Shown here: positions 9,192-20,890 of the stretch, piece after piece | Layout: every line of letters starts with the position of its first letter | Position numbering within the stretch: position 1 is the stretch's first letter | Source: Marthasterias glacialis | Taxonomy: Eukaryota > Echinodermata > Asteroidea > Forcipulatida > Asteriidae | NCBI GenBank assembly: GCA_911728455.2 | Contig: OU452234.1 | Coordinates: 9,447,531 to 9,511,530 of the forward strand | DNA: 64,000 bases | Direction: 5' to 3' | Notes under the pieces: model-generated | Databases searched by the model: none | What the model was told of the DNA's origin: nothing | The model's input: only the letters and a program-made list of their open reading frames with translations | Position numbers and translations under genes: made by a program

Positions 9192-10992
9192 TAAGGAAAT
9201 GTACTGATGAATTAAAGTGATTTTTTTTACTTTTGCTTGGACAAATTTCAACCACCCAGTGTTGTACAAAGGCTTTACTTGAGTCAACAAAATCATTGGT
9301 TGAAGATGCCAGTGATGTGTGAATAATGGTCACTGGGTGGAATGAATGGAATAACGGGGGGTTTGGTCACTTGGATTCATCAGTAGATATCCTCAGAAAT
9401 AAGCAGTAGTTTCAATCCTGTAGATTCAATTGTTTCTTTTAAATAGATATTATTTGAATTTTACATGTTTTACAATTTTCTGAAAGTATAAAACCCAGCG
9501 GCCCCCAGCCTTACCCCCCCCCCCCCCACTTTCCAAAAAAAATATTTAAAAAAAAGAAAAAAATGAAATTAATATAAATACATCAATCTAAAATAAATAA
9601 ATAAATAATAATAACAAAATAATGTCAAGGTTGCTTCTTTCAATTGCCACATTTAAAATAAGTCTATATTATGGACATGCACAAAATCAGGTTTCACCAT
9701 GGCCAAACAAAGAAAACTCGTGTTTCCAGTTGCCCCACTCGTCTTAAAAACAAATTTGGTGCCAAACAAAAAGCCCAAATATTGTGTACTTTACTTTGGT
9801 TGCTATTTCAGTCTTAAAGAATTCAACCAGTGCCTACACAGTGCTGATTGGCAATATTAACATGTACTGTATTAAACCTAAAAATGTTAGAATTAACTGT
9901 TACAAATGCCAAGGGGGCGAAAAATACAAAATCTACCGTCAGTAAACCCTTATGTTTTTGGCTAAACAAATTTAGAGCAAAAGAAAATAAATAAATAAAT
10001 TGTCTCCCTATTATATCCTACTTTTTTGGTGTAATAGGAAACATGATTTTCTTTTTGTTTTGCCCAAACTGTGAAAAACTAATCTGTAGATGTTGCCCAC
10101 CTCTACAAACCAAATTTGTTTGAAGGAAACATGACTATCTTTTCGTTTGGCCCAACTGTGACCATCAACTTTGGTGCATTTTCGCAGGTTGGTTATGTGG
10201 TGTGTTTATTGCAAACAAGAGGATGGAATTAATTTACTCTTCCCAAAACCCACTTCCCAAAACTACTTTTCCTTTAAAGATAAACACTATCATAAAATCA
10301 CTTTTTTTATCTTTCAATTAAAGATAAAATATGGGATTGGTTAAGCTGGTAGTGCAGTGTTCTTACTTTGTGTGATTTAATATATACATGCAAAAACGAA
10401 CCTTTGAAATAATGTGGGCCCAATTCGTTGTCCGAATCGGGATAATAGTAAAACTGTGCACACTTTTCAGCATGTAAACACACGATCTTAATTTCGATTG
10501 TTACAACCGAAATTAAAATTAGGATCTTCAAACATGTCAAATTTTTTCACCTTGGACAGTATTTCAGACAGAAACATTGTCTCTATTGAAGATTGCTACA
10601 GCTATGAACTTCATAATCAGTAAGCTTTCAGACCGATACTAAAAAAAAAATAAAAAGGGGATGACAACCAATCCCGTATTGTATCTTTAAGTGATTGTTT
10701 AATAAATACAAACTAAAATTATAAACAATGTGAGGATTTAATTTCTTGTAATGGATGACATTATATGGATGATATGGATGATATTATTATGTAAATTTAT
10801 TTAAGTGAATTCTTTCACTCAATTGTGAGCATTCGTCACCTCTGAGTAAGCACAGACTTTTACCATGGTGTGGCCATCTTTTTTTCTGCTAATCAATGTC
10901 ATGTAACCAAACCGAGGCTGGAAGGGACAAAACGCTCTGACCTCTTTTTTGAACCATTCTTGATATAGATTGCCTTAGAAAAGTGTGGAAAT
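9192..10992. other. Non-coding DNA with simple runs
   Basis: A C-run at about 9514-9528 is followed by A-rich sequence to 9620 and AAAT/AAAC runs. Short open frames on both strands have no recognisable motifs or splice context. I see no gene in this 1.8 kb. Confidence 0.5.
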
Positions 10993-11105
10993 GGAAGACT
11001 TTTGAGACGATAGCGGGCGTCCCACACACCGATCCTTGTCTACTGTTCTCAGCGATGAAAAGGACTGGTCTGTGGGACGCCTGTTATCATCTCAAAAGTC
11101 TCCCA
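10993..11105. repeat. Short inverted repeat (MITE-like hairpin)
   Basis: Arms at 10993-11026 and 11071-11105 pair over about 33 bp, with GACTTTTGAGACGATAG against CATCTCAAAAGTC and GGGCGTCCCACA against TGTGGGACGCC. The loop is about 45 nt. No target duplication was identified. It could be the core of a small transposon. Confidence 0.6.
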
Positions 11106-11198
11106 TTGAAATTTGAAAGGTTTTATTTTCCTGGAGACTGCCTGGAGCTTGCTGTCTGTGAATTTTCTTGTGTTATATGACCCTTAGGTATTATGCAT

Positions 11199-11466
11199 TT
11201 CACAAAAAGAAATACACACTTAGTAATGTGCCTTAATTGTGTAATTCTGTATTATTTTTTGCGATTAACATTACAGTATGTTTAGCCATGTGAGCAACTT
11301 TTTGAGTAATATCTCTGAATTTATTTCATCTTTTCACAAAAAGACATACACACTTGGTAATGTGCCATAATTTTGTTATTTTGTTTTTTTACTTTTTGCG
11401 ATTAACATAACATATGTTTGGCCATGTGAGCAACTTTTTGAGTAATATCTCTGAATTTATTTCAGC
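11199..11466. repeat. Two-copy tandem duplication of about 134 bp
   Basis: 11199-11331 and 11332-11466 are diverged copies. Both begin TTTCACAAAAAGA and both contain TAATGTGCC, TTTTTGCGATTAACAT and CCATGTGAGCAACTTTTTGA, with small indels between them. Confidence 0.8.
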
Positions 11467-12048
11467 TTTAGAAATATTGTGTCTTGTTGAGTGTTACAAT
11501 TATTGTCGCATATTAATTGGCCAAGTTGTCTAAGAATTTTCCTCTTGTGAGATAAAAGTATTGTTAATGTTCGAAAAAACAAACAGTATTGTTGCAATAA
11601 AAATGTGAGAGTATAAATTTAATATAGAGCTTGTTGTAGCATGTGTTCTTTCTTATTATTGTCTGTTTTAGAAGTAAATTTGGTAACGGTCAGAATGGTT
11701 AAATTTAGGGTTCGGGACTGTGTAAGGTTAAGTTTTATATTATGAAATAAGACTTAAAACTAAACAAACAATAAAACACTTTTTTCTATCTCATCAAAAA
11801 CAGTGAACACAATTTTATTTTGAAAACACTTTTGTCTCGTCAAAAACAGCAGACTCAAATTTATTTATTTAATGGCAACTGGACATTTTCTACCAATTGA
11901 GGGCGCCCTGTAAAACGAAAGAGGGCGCCCTTTTCTGTCAATAGAGGGCGCCCTTACCTATATAGCTGTAACGTGTATTTACATACGTTAGTGTGCAACA
12001 TATGGTTCTAATATTCATCAAGTTTACAAATACTCGACAAGCACAGAC
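11467..12048. other. Spacer with three GGGCGCCC palindromes
   Basis: The phrase GAGGGCGCCCT(T/G) occurs three times within about 55 bp (near 11899, 11922 and 11946). Each contains the 8-bp palindrome GGGCGCCC. The rest is AT-rich and without visible genes. Confidence 0.5.
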
Positions 12049-12341
12049 TAGCGGTGGCCGAGAGGATAAGGCGACATGAACGTGAAGTCAAGATACGTGG
12101 TTCGATTCCCGGCAGAGACAAGGTAAGTGACATAAAGGTAAGTGAAATAAAGGTATTTCAGGTGAACGGAGCACGCCGAGGAGACGCTAACAAGGTAAGT
12201 GGACAAGTTGGAGGCGAGGCCAAGAGGAGGGGACGACATCGAGAGGACAGGTGGAGGAAGGTGGTGGAGGGTCGAGAGAGGAGAAAGGGGAGGGCACAAA
12301 TTTTTTTTTTTTTTTAATATTAAAAAAAAAAAAAAAAAAAA
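12049..12341 (+). mobile_element. tRNA-derived SINE
   Basis: The head has RNA polymerase III promoter boxes in tRNA-like spacing: A-box TGGCCGAGAGG at 12055-12065 and B-box GGTTCGATTCC at 12099-12109. The sequence resembles a Ser/Leu-type tRNA head. An unrelated body follows with two AGGTAAGTGA-type repeats and a purine-rich part (12190-12298), ending in a T15 / A19 tail. No clear target duplication was found. Transcription would be from internal Pol III boxes, with mobilisation by a partner LINE that is not in the window. Confidence 0.65.
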
Positions 12342-14518
12342 CCCCAAAATTTTTTTTTGCGGTCTTTCGTTTTTTTAAAATCGCTTGAAACGTACGCTCG
12401 TTCATTTTGGGAAAAAAAAGTTGAAAAAAAATTTTAATTGCAAAAAAATCGAGAAATTCCGTTAATTTTGAAAATTAAAATCACTAAAACGCCTCAAAAC
12501 GCTGCGAAACGTCTGTTATCGATCTGTTACATCAAATGAAGATAATTGTTGCCGAAAAACAACCGAAAATTGGAATTTCTGTTGAAAACAGCTTTTAAAT
12601 GCGATTTAAACACTGTTTACGTACGTGTATACGTGTAGGTGAGCACATAACTGTATTAAAGTACACAAGCATGGTACAATTTACGCATTTTGGTTGAAAA
12701 TTTTACATTTTTGTATCTTATTGACTTAAAATACATTAATTCAAAGACAAATCATTCATCTTAGCATTTTAATTACAAAACCAGTCATTAAGAAAACTCT
12801 TAAAACAAATACTTATTAACCTCAGATTTCCCACCAAATTCAAGGAAAATAGTCAGGCGCCTAACACTGGGACTATAGTTGTGTCATCACTTGGAGACAA
12901 GGAGCTAGACAATGACGGCTGACGTTTCACTCGTCTTAAAGATAACATTTTCTGAGCATTTTAGACTCAATAATAATGATCTTTCAGCTTCTAAAACTTC
13001 ATCAATCTATAGATTTGTATTTGATTAATTGATAACATCCTACAAAATTATCACAACATTTTTTAAAACCAATCTTAGTTGCCATTGTGTACTAGTTACG
13101 AGATCTAATAATACACACAATAACTTGTAAACTCAATCTTCCAGAGAAATACTTTTGTCTGAAATACTGTCAAAATCAGAGGAACACATGGGCTGGTCAT
13201 TTGAAGACTCCACAATTAAATCGTCATTGTTATATCAATTGCCTCAATCATAATAAGCCTGATCGATATGAACATGAACAATATCCAAAGTGTTTTTACT
13301 CAAATGCATCCACCTAATTTGACAAAAGTTGGTTCTACCTCCATGGTTGGTTGTGAGGTGTGATTACAGAAAATGAACCACAAGGGATACGAATGATTTA
13401 ACTCTCCAAAAAAACAATGGAGTTGAATTCATAATTTCCATTAACATGTCACAATTAAATAAAACAAACTTCTAACCGAAGCAAGTTGTTCTGAAATGAA
13501 AAAGGAAAATGTTCCGAAATGAAATGAGCACTCCCAATTTCATGGCACTGCGTACAGTGGAATTCTGAGCTTACAGTCCATAAAATAACACACTTTACAG
13601 GGCGCCATAAGCGAATAATTCTGTGTTGGTAAGCGGTGCAATGAAATCGGACCCTGATGGTGTTCAACAACTTTCAGTTTCTAAGCTTTAAGATTACTAA
13701 CTAGGCCTGATACATTCACAGACTCTGCTGAGGTTACAACATAGAAAATATTTCCATCTTTGTGTACACATGTAATATGAATAGGATGCTTTAAATACTG
13801 ATGATCAAAAAGACGTTGTTAATGAATGTCTTATAATCTGAATGCTGTTCTTTCGTTTACTTGATACTATCAAACACAATTGTCCCTTACACTTAACTTC
13901 TTCTTTAGAAGTGCCGGTGAAATTCATAAGCATGAATGGTACAAAAACTAACCAGATACGGTAATTCGGTGTTTACTAATTTGCTGACACTTTTACAGTT
14001 CCGAGTGTTTTTTAAACTAAAGAAACGCCTTCTAAAAAGTGCTGTATGTACCTTTGAGCCACTATGTTAGCATCACATTGATTCATGATTATACAATACA
14101 ATCGTCCAGTACATCTAACTACTTATCTACCATTAATCGTCATGTGCTGGCAGAAGGACATCAGGAAAGTGCACCCGGCAGCAATTATTGGGCGATGCTT
14201 TGAAGAAAAAAAATGAGCTGGACAGTTTGATCAGTTCTCAAACATTCATTAATCATTATTGGTAAGTTACATTCAGTATAAGAATGACAATGCATGACTA
14301 ATTTAGAGTAATTCCAGCAACACACATTTATACTACAGTTTAGCAAAATATGTGGTCATTTGATTGCTTAGGAGATTTCTGCTGAGATGAATGTTGTACT
14401 AAGCATTGCCAGCAGAATGGCATACGAGACTTTAAATAAATTCTTCCGCCAGCACAAGATGATATATACCCTCCTTCCACCATGCTTACATCAACAGTCG
14501 CAATAACTGGACTGTAAG
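12342..14518. other. AT-rich non-coding DNA, no gene seen
   Basis: About 2.2 kb with no convincing exon. Frames up to about 70 codons lack motifs. The first 200 bases after the SINE tail are T/A-rich. Confidence 0.5.
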
Positions 14519-14519
14519 T

Positions 14520-15011
14520 AAAGGTCTGTTTACATTATCCTGTTGGTGAAAGTGATGACGTTTTGGAGCCAAAATGCAGTGTAACGATGTATATACCAAT
14601 CATTTCCATTGCACTTCCAGCTCAAAAACGTCATCTTTTACCAACAGGATATAGACTTCATCAAATTTACCTCATCGCATTTTGGGCACTATTTATTTTG
14701 GATGTTGAAACATTATTAAAGGAGGTTGTGTTTGATTCTAAGGGCCACGTCACACGAGGCAATTTAAAAGCAACCAGTTCCAGACAATCTCCAAGAAGTA
14801 AAGAAATTAACATCTAAATTTCCCAAATAAGTCTAAGGGGCAGTCTTGTGAGACAGTTTTTAAAAAGGTGAAATTCATAAGCATGTGATACATCAAAGTG
14901 TTTCTTTTTCATGCATTGCACTTGGTTGCCCCCAAGTTGCCTGTAAAAGTTGTCTCGTTTGACAAGCCACAAAGTACCATAATGATGAGGTCAAAGTGTA
15001 AACAGGCCTTT
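14520..15011. mobile_element. Composite small inverted-repeat element
   Basis: Outer ends AAGGTCTGTTTACATT (14521) and GTGTAAACAGGCCTT (ending about 15010) form a loose inverted pair. Inside, 14536-14569 pairs with 14620-14651 (ATCCTGTTGGT, GATGACGTTTTGGAGC). Further right, GGCCACGTCACACGAGGCAA (about 14742) pairs imperfectly with TTGTCTCGTTTGACAAGCC (about 14950-14969). This could be one decayed MITE or a nested pair. No target duplication is evident. Confidence 0.4.
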
Positions 15012-15044
15012 TTACAATTCATAAATTACACAACAAACCTACCT

Positions 15045-15205
15045 TAATGTCCTAGTATTTAATCATTTTCATAGTTGAGGTGTAAGAAGCTTGACATAGA
15101 GAGACGATGAAGTGTTTGAAGTCACGATGAAGCCGTATGCCAAGTGTTCTCATCACAGCCCTGGTGCATCTCTTGTGAGGAAACTGATGTCGTCACCATC
15201 TTAAT
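15045..15205 (-). other. Candidate exon of a minus-strand spliced transcript
   Basis: On the minus strand, CTTTGATTTCTGTTTACAG (good pyrimidine tract and acceptor) precedes position 15205, and a GTAGGT donor follows 15045. The segment has no long open frame, so it would be untranslated or part of a non-coding RNA. Support is from splice signals only. Confidence 0.25.
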
Positions 15206-15607
15206 TAACCTGTAAACAGAAATCAAAGATTAAAAAATTGTTTGAGAGCCATTGATCAAACTTGAAAGTCTGCATATAATTGTTACAGTAACCTAAGAAA
15301 CAAATAGTGTGCCCTTTTTAAACAAAATGTATAACCACTTTCCTGTCCCATCTGCGATCAGCTCAATTGACTCATAGTCTTTGCAGTAGAATTTTTATAC
15401 GCAAGTTTGGTAAAGTACAGAGTTTACTTCTGTGCTTTAAAGTTTATTGTGTTCCAGTCCAGTACTTTGGTAGTCCTTGGACTTTTTATTGGTGAAGTAA
15501 AATAAAATCAGTGAAACTAAAATGGAATGAAATGGAAAATTATTGAGTTGTTAATTTTTTTTAACAGTAAGTGATATTTAGGACTGATACAACTGTTGGC
15601 TGCAGTT
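15206..15607. other. Non-coding DNA before minisatellite
   Basis: No gene, repeat or element recognised. Confidence 0.4.
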
Positions 15608-17870
15608 GAAGGGGTTATTTTGGGGCGGATCATGCTTGAAAGGCAAGTGGGTTTGGATTGGGAGACAGGCTCATAGTATAAGGGGTAACATCTTAGGGGT
15701 GGTTCAAGATTGACAGATAAGTGGGGTGTATGTTTGGGATTGAAGTACAAACTGATAGTAAAAGGGTTTATATCTTGGGGGTGGAGCAAGATTGACAGAA
15801 AAGTGGGGTGCATGGTTTGGATTGAAGTACAGGCTGGTAGTAGAAGGGGTAACATCTCGGGGTGGAGCAAGATTGACAGAAAGGTGGAGTGCATGGTTTG
15901 GATTGATGTACAGGTTGGTAGTAGAAGAGGTTACATCTTGGGGGCGGTTTAAGAATGTCAGAAAAGTGCGACGCTTGTTTGGGATTGAAGTACAGGCTGG
16001 TAGAAGAAGGGGTTACATGTTGGGGGCTGTTCAAGATTGACAGAAAAGTGGGGTGCTTGTTTGGAATTGAAATACAGGCTGGTAGTAGAAAGGGTAACAT
16101 CTTGGGGGGAGATCAAGATTGACAGAAAAGTGGGGGTTATCTTTTGGAATGAAATACCAGCTGGTAGAAGAAGGGGTTACATCTTAGGGGCGGTTCAAGA
16201 TTGACAGAAAAGTGGGGTGCTTGTTTGGATTGAAATACAGGCTGTTAGTAGAAGGGGTAACATCTTAGGGGCGGATCAAGATTGACAGAAAAATGGGGTG
16301 TATGTTTGAGAATGAAATACAGGCTGGTAGAAGAAGGGGTTACATCTGAGGGGCGGTTCAAGATTGACAGAAAAGTGGGGTGCTTGTTTGGAATTGAAAT
16401 ACAGGCTGTTAGTAGAAGGGGTAACATATTGGGGGCGGATCAAGATTGACAGAAAAGTGGGGTGTATGTTTGGGAATGAAATACAGGCTGGTAGAAGAAG
16501 GGGTAACATTTTAGGTGCGGTTCAAGATTGACAGAAAAGTGGGGTGTATGTTTGGGAATGAAATACCGGCTGGTAGAAGAAGGGGTTACATCTTAGGGGC
16601 GGTTCAAGATTGACAGAGAAGTGGGGTGCTTGTTTGGAATCGAAATACAGGCTGTTAGTAGAAGGGGTAACATCTTGGGGGCGGTTTAAGATTGACAGAA
16701 AAGAGGGATGCTTGTTTAGGATTGAAGTACAGGCTAGTAGAGGAAAGGGTTACATCTTGGGGGCGGATCTAGATTGACAGACAAATGGGGTGCATGGTTT
16801 GGATTGATGTACAGGTTGGTAGTAGAAGGGGTTACATGTTGGGGAGGGTTCAAGATTGACAGAAAAGTGGGATGCATTTTTGGATTGACGTACAGGCTGG
16901 TAGCAGAAGGGGGTTAAATTTTGGGGGCAATTTGAGAATGACAGAAAAGTGGGACGCTTGTTTGGGATTGAAGTACAGGCTGGTAGAAGAAGGGGTTACA
17001 TGTTCGGGGCGGTTCTAGATTGACAGACAAGTGGGGTGCTTGTTTGGAATTGAAATACAGGCTGTTAGTAGAAGGGGTAACATCTTGGGGGCGGTTCAAG
17101 ATTGACAGAAAAGTGGGATGCTTGTTTGGGATTGAAGTACAGGCTAGTAGAGGAAGGTGTTACATCTTGGGGGCGGTTCTAGATTGACAGACAAGTGGGG
17201 TGCTTGTTTGGAATTGAAATACAGGCTGTTAGTGGAAGGGGTAACATCTTAGGGGCAGTTCAAGATTGACAGAAAAGTGGGGTGTATGTTTGGGAATGAA
17301 ATACCGGCAGGTAGAAGGAGGGGTTACATCTTAGGGGTTGTTCAAGATTGACAGACAAGTGGGGTGCATGGTTTGGATTGATGTACAGGTTGGTAGTAGA
17401 AGGGGTTACATGTTGGGGAGGGTTCACGATTGACAGAAAAGTGGGGTGCATTTTTGGATTGACGTACAGGCTGGTAGCAGAAGGGGGTTACATCTTGGGG
17501 GCGATTTAAGAATGACAGAAAAGTGGGATGCTTGTTTGGGATTGAAGTACAGGCTGGTAGAAGAAGGGGTTACATGTTGGGGGCGGTTCAAGATTGACAG
17601 ACAAGTGGGGTGCTTGTTTGGAATTGAAATACAGGCTGGTAGTAGAAGGGGTAACATCTTGGGGGCAGATCAAGATTGACAGAAAAGTGGGGTGTATGTT
17701 TGGGAATAAAATACCAGCTGGTAGAAGAAGGGGTTACATCTTGGGGGAAGTTCAAGATTGACAGAAAAGTGGGACACATGTTTGGGATTGAAGTACAGGC
17801 TGGTAGTAGAAGGGGTTACATCTTGTGGGGGGGGGGGGGCATCATTGACAGAAAAGTAAAATGGAGAAGT
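15608..17870. repeat. Minisatellite, about 27 units of 82 bp
   Basis: Successive CAAGATTGACAGAAAAGTGG phrases are spaced 81-82 bp apart, for example at 16041, 16123, 16205, 16286 and 16368. Each unit also contains GATTGAAGTACAGGCTGGTAG and GGGGTTACATCTTGGGGG with point changes. Because 82 is not a multiple of three, the frame changes from unit to unit. The many short open frames on both strands are artefacts of the repeat. Units differ from each other by several per cent, so this array is older or less homogenised than the 66-bp one. A G-run at about 17826-17838 marks its right end. Confidence 0.9.
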
Positions 17871-19356
17871 AACATGTTTAGGATAGTGAGGGCTGGCAGG
17901 GTGGCTGGGGAGAAGAACAGGGATTTGGCACGGTTCACACTGACAATAAAAGATATCACAATCAAACAAATCAACATAAGAAACTCACATCAGTATAATA
18001 CAGTAATTTCAAGAAGTGGAGTGTACAGTTGAAACTTTCATCTGAAGGGCTTCTTGAGTGATGGATGGAGAGAAGAACCAGAAAAGATGACACATAGTGA
18101 AATTACGTCAAGGATTCCTAGGGAGGAAAAAATAATAAAACAACAAATTTAGGTGGATGTTTTTAGTCAAAGTGAGTAAAAATGTGGTGGTCGGACTTGA
18201 CATCTTACCTGGGTTTTTATTAACCTCTAGGAATAGCATTTTTAAAATGACTTCTACATTGAACTGAGACACACTAGCCTGTTGAAGATACTACCATTGC
18301 CCATTCACTTCCTCATGCTGTCTTTAGATTCACGTATAGCTCTCTTCAAAAATAGACCCTTACATAACGACGTCACTAAGATCTAACAGTGCCCTCACTG
18401 ATGTCATTGGAAAACCTACCATTGGCTGAGAGTTGTGCGTGGCACGTACACATACATGTAGCACGTTTCCAAAGATCACATCGATGACGGCCTACATGTA
18501 TGCAAAGAGCCTATTGCTAGTATCTGTGACCATCACAAGTGCTGATCAGTTCTTAAAAGTGATCAATTTATATTAAGCTTCACCACGCTAAGTTGTGATG
18601 ATTACTCAGGTCCCTGGTCTGGGCCTGGGGCTGCCTGAGGCTGAGCTGAATTTTACAATCATTGCAACAGTGCATCACCAGGGCCACAATCGTGACAATG
18701 ATTAAACCTCCTCACAGTCCTTTAGTTAAACTCGTACACTTGGGGGGGGGGGGGGGTAGAGTCCTAAATAGCATTAGTAGTCCTATATTCTATATTAATT
18801 CTGACCATGTGGAATGGAAGTATCTACAGTACCTACACTACACAGGTTGAGAATTTACTAATACTACAAAGAGTCCACCAAGGCCAAAGTAAAAAGGATA
18901 ATAATATAGATATAATACTTTTTATTGAGTATTTATTATATTGTCAAAAATGTCTTGACATTTTACTATCACAGTAACGACAACGCAACTGTAACCGGTC
19001 CAAACACGTAAAGTTGCTCGCCGTAGGCCTTACTTGTTGTAAATAAAGGTAAACCATAGCATGGATGGAGGTAAACGTATCTATTCTAATCAAACGTACA
19101 CAAAACTCCACTACACCTAGCCCAGGTAGGACGAATAGAGACTGACGTCCTACCTGGGCTACACTACACCATGTAATTTGTAAACATACTACTACACAGT
19201 CACAACAATCAACAAAAGCACAACTTTCAACAAACGAGTTTTACTTTTTAGTTTTACCAATCTCATCACTAAAATCTTACTAAAACTGTGCCCTACGACA
19301 TTTAGATACTAACCAAATGATCTATAAACTAAGTAAACAAACAAACTCTCACTTAC
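17871..19356. other. Spacer with candidate minus-strand exons and a hairpin
   Basis: Contains two splice-bounded minus-strand segments: 17989-18117 (acceptor TTCCTCCCTAG, donor GTGAGT) and 18209-18263 (acceptor GTGTGTCTCAG, donor CAG|GTAAGA). It also has a G-run at 18742-18756 and a perfect 16-bp-stem hairpin with 12-nt loop (19118-19133 / 19146-19161, TAGCCCAGGTAGGACG). No long open frame is present. Confidence 0.35.
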
Positions 19357-19414
19357 CGATGTTTTGTGATGAAAACATTTTTGATTTAAACCCAACGACG
19401 TGAGCAGACGACAT
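19357..19414 (-). CDS. Candidate first coding exon of a minus-strand gene
   Basis: On the minus strand an ATG at 19414 opens 19 codons, MSSAHVVGFKSKMFSSQNI, and ends at a textbook donor, ATCG|GTAAGTGAG, at 19356. Upstream (19470-19490) lies ACATGCGCAG, resembling an NRF1-type promoter half-site. The downstream segment at 18263-18209 would extend the frame by only 14 codons to TAA. Skipping it to 18117-17989 gives about 26 more codons to TGA. I do not recognise the peptide. It could be the 5' exon of a short protein, of a longer gene whose exons I missed, or a non-coding RNA. Confidence 0.25.
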
Positions 19415-19645
19415 GTTACCAAATTTTTGTGCAGTGTCAAAGTGTGAGTGACGAATATGGACACTGAATACACATGCGCAGTTGATAGAAGACAGCGCCC
19501 TCTTTGTGGGAAAAATAATTACACAAATTGAAAAGAATAGAATGAATCGGGGAAAAGGTAAACTTGTACATCTGAATTTCTGGGTTTTTTTTTAGGAGTT
19601 CTTCTCTTCTTTAAAAAAAATAATAACACTATTACAATAAATAAA
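19415..19645. other. Possible promoter region of the minus-strand candidate, then spacer
   Basis: The stretch 19430-19505 is less AT-rich than its surroundings and has CACATGCGCAGTTG and AGCGCCCTCTTTG. Beyond 19510 it is A/T-rich up to the Helitron-like end. The promoter reading is inference only. Confidence 0.25.
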
Positions 19646-20490
19646 CTAGAAATGAGTTTTTGTGGCATCACAAAAACTAGGTGTTCGGAGTGTGATGTAT
19701 TAAAAATGATTTTACGTGTTAAAAGTTAAATGAATTAAAAGTTAATCCAACTGATATATAAGAAAATATGAAGAAAAACATACGTTAAATTGAGCTTTAT
19801 AATACAATATTTAATTTGAACATCCGGTTTGGACAGGAATTTCTAATCACTTTTAAATGAGGAGGTACTTCCAGTTTGACCGGAAGTAGAGTTCAGAGAG
19901 GTCATGCAATGTGTAACAAAGAAGGACCTTCCCTAACTTTGGTATTTGGTGAAAGAATCATGTTCCTAGCTCTTACCATGTATTAATGAGGAGCTACTTC
20001 CGGTTTGATCTTAAGTAGAGGTCACAGAGGTCACCCAATGTGCAACAGAGAAGGACCCTCCCTAACCTTGGTATGTGGTGAAAGAATCATGTTCCTAGCT
20101 CTCACCATTTTTAAATAAAGAGCTACTTCCGGTTTGACCGGAAGTAGATGTCACAAAGTTCAATTAATGTTTCACAAATGAAGTCTTTCCCTAACCTTGA
20201 TATTTCTCGAAACAATCATGTTCCTAACTCTAACCACTTTTACATGAAGAGCTACTTCCGGTTTGACTGGAAGTAGAGGTCATAGAGGTCACACGATTTG
20301 CAACAGAGAATGACCTTTCCTAACCTTGCTATTTGGTGAAGGAATCATGTTCCTAGTTCTTAGCAATGTTAAATAAAGAGCTACTTCCGGTTTGACCAGA
20401 AGTAGATGTCACAGAGGTCACTTATTGTGTCATAAAGAAAAACCCTCCCTTACTTTGACATTTGTCAAAAAATAAAGTTCATCTCTCAAA
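19646..20490 (-). mobile_element. Helitron-like non-autonomous element, minus-strand copy
   Basis: The reverse-complement copy of the element at 1-647. Its 3' end (leftmost here) is CTAG at 19646-19649, preceded in element orientation by five bases and the same 10-bp stem hairpin at 19655-19678. Rightward come the shared tail and about five sub-repeats of about 125 bp with ACTTCCGG/CCGGAAGT pairs and TGTTCCTAGCTCT. The last is decayed near 20400-20490. The 5' end is not sharply defined. Flanking sequence beyond CTAG differs from the first copy, as expected for independent insertions. Confidence 0.6.
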
Positions 20491-20605
20491 CGGTTGATTT
20501 TTTGTTAATTTTTAAAGTTTTAAATAAGCCCTGCATTAAAGACTAACAAAGCTCGTTTTATACTGACCAAAGAACTTAAAATTAGGCTTTATAACAATTG
20601 TTTCC

Positions 20606-20890
20606 TTCAACTTCCGGTTTGAACCGCAATACAAGGTCAAATTGGGGTCATTTCTTTGAGACATTTAAATTGTTTCCAAAAGACCTTTGCGATGATGTGT
20701 AGATTGTAAAAATCCATTGTGCACTTCAGGAGTTCTGATTTAATTAATAAACTTTGTTTTATTGTAACTCAACATCTGATGACGTCATCATGACGTCATC
20801 GTTTTATTTCGCTTCTTCATATTGAGGTTCAAGTATATGCACAGTTTCAAGGTTCAGTTTAATTTCAATGTTGAGTTATTTATTTGGAGA
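20606..20890. repeat. Dispersed repeat, copy 1 (CRE-rich)
   Basis: Shares with 22396-22690, same orientation, the ordered phrases CTTCCGGTTTGAACCG, CAAGGTCAAATTGGGGTCAT, AGATTGTAAAAATCCATTGT, ACTTCAGGAGTT and AGTTTCAAGGTTCA. It contains GATGACGTCATCATGACGTC, two CRE palindromes (TGACGTCA) in tandem. It may be another piece of the neighbouring Helitron-like family, since it begins with a similar CTTCCGGTTTG unit. Confidence 0.75.

Noticed and set aside
15517-18032. Overlapping open frames on both strands rich in LLLPACISIP and GLKYRLV phrases
   Set aside because: They are translations of the 82-bp minisatellite, with the frame shifting every unit.
1-20490. A single 20-kb transposon with long terminal inverted repeats
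   Set aside because: The inverted copies end inward at a Helitron-type hairpin plus CTAG, which is an element's own terminus facing the interior. The enclosed 19 kb holds unrelated repeats and a pseudogene, so two independent insertions are simpler.
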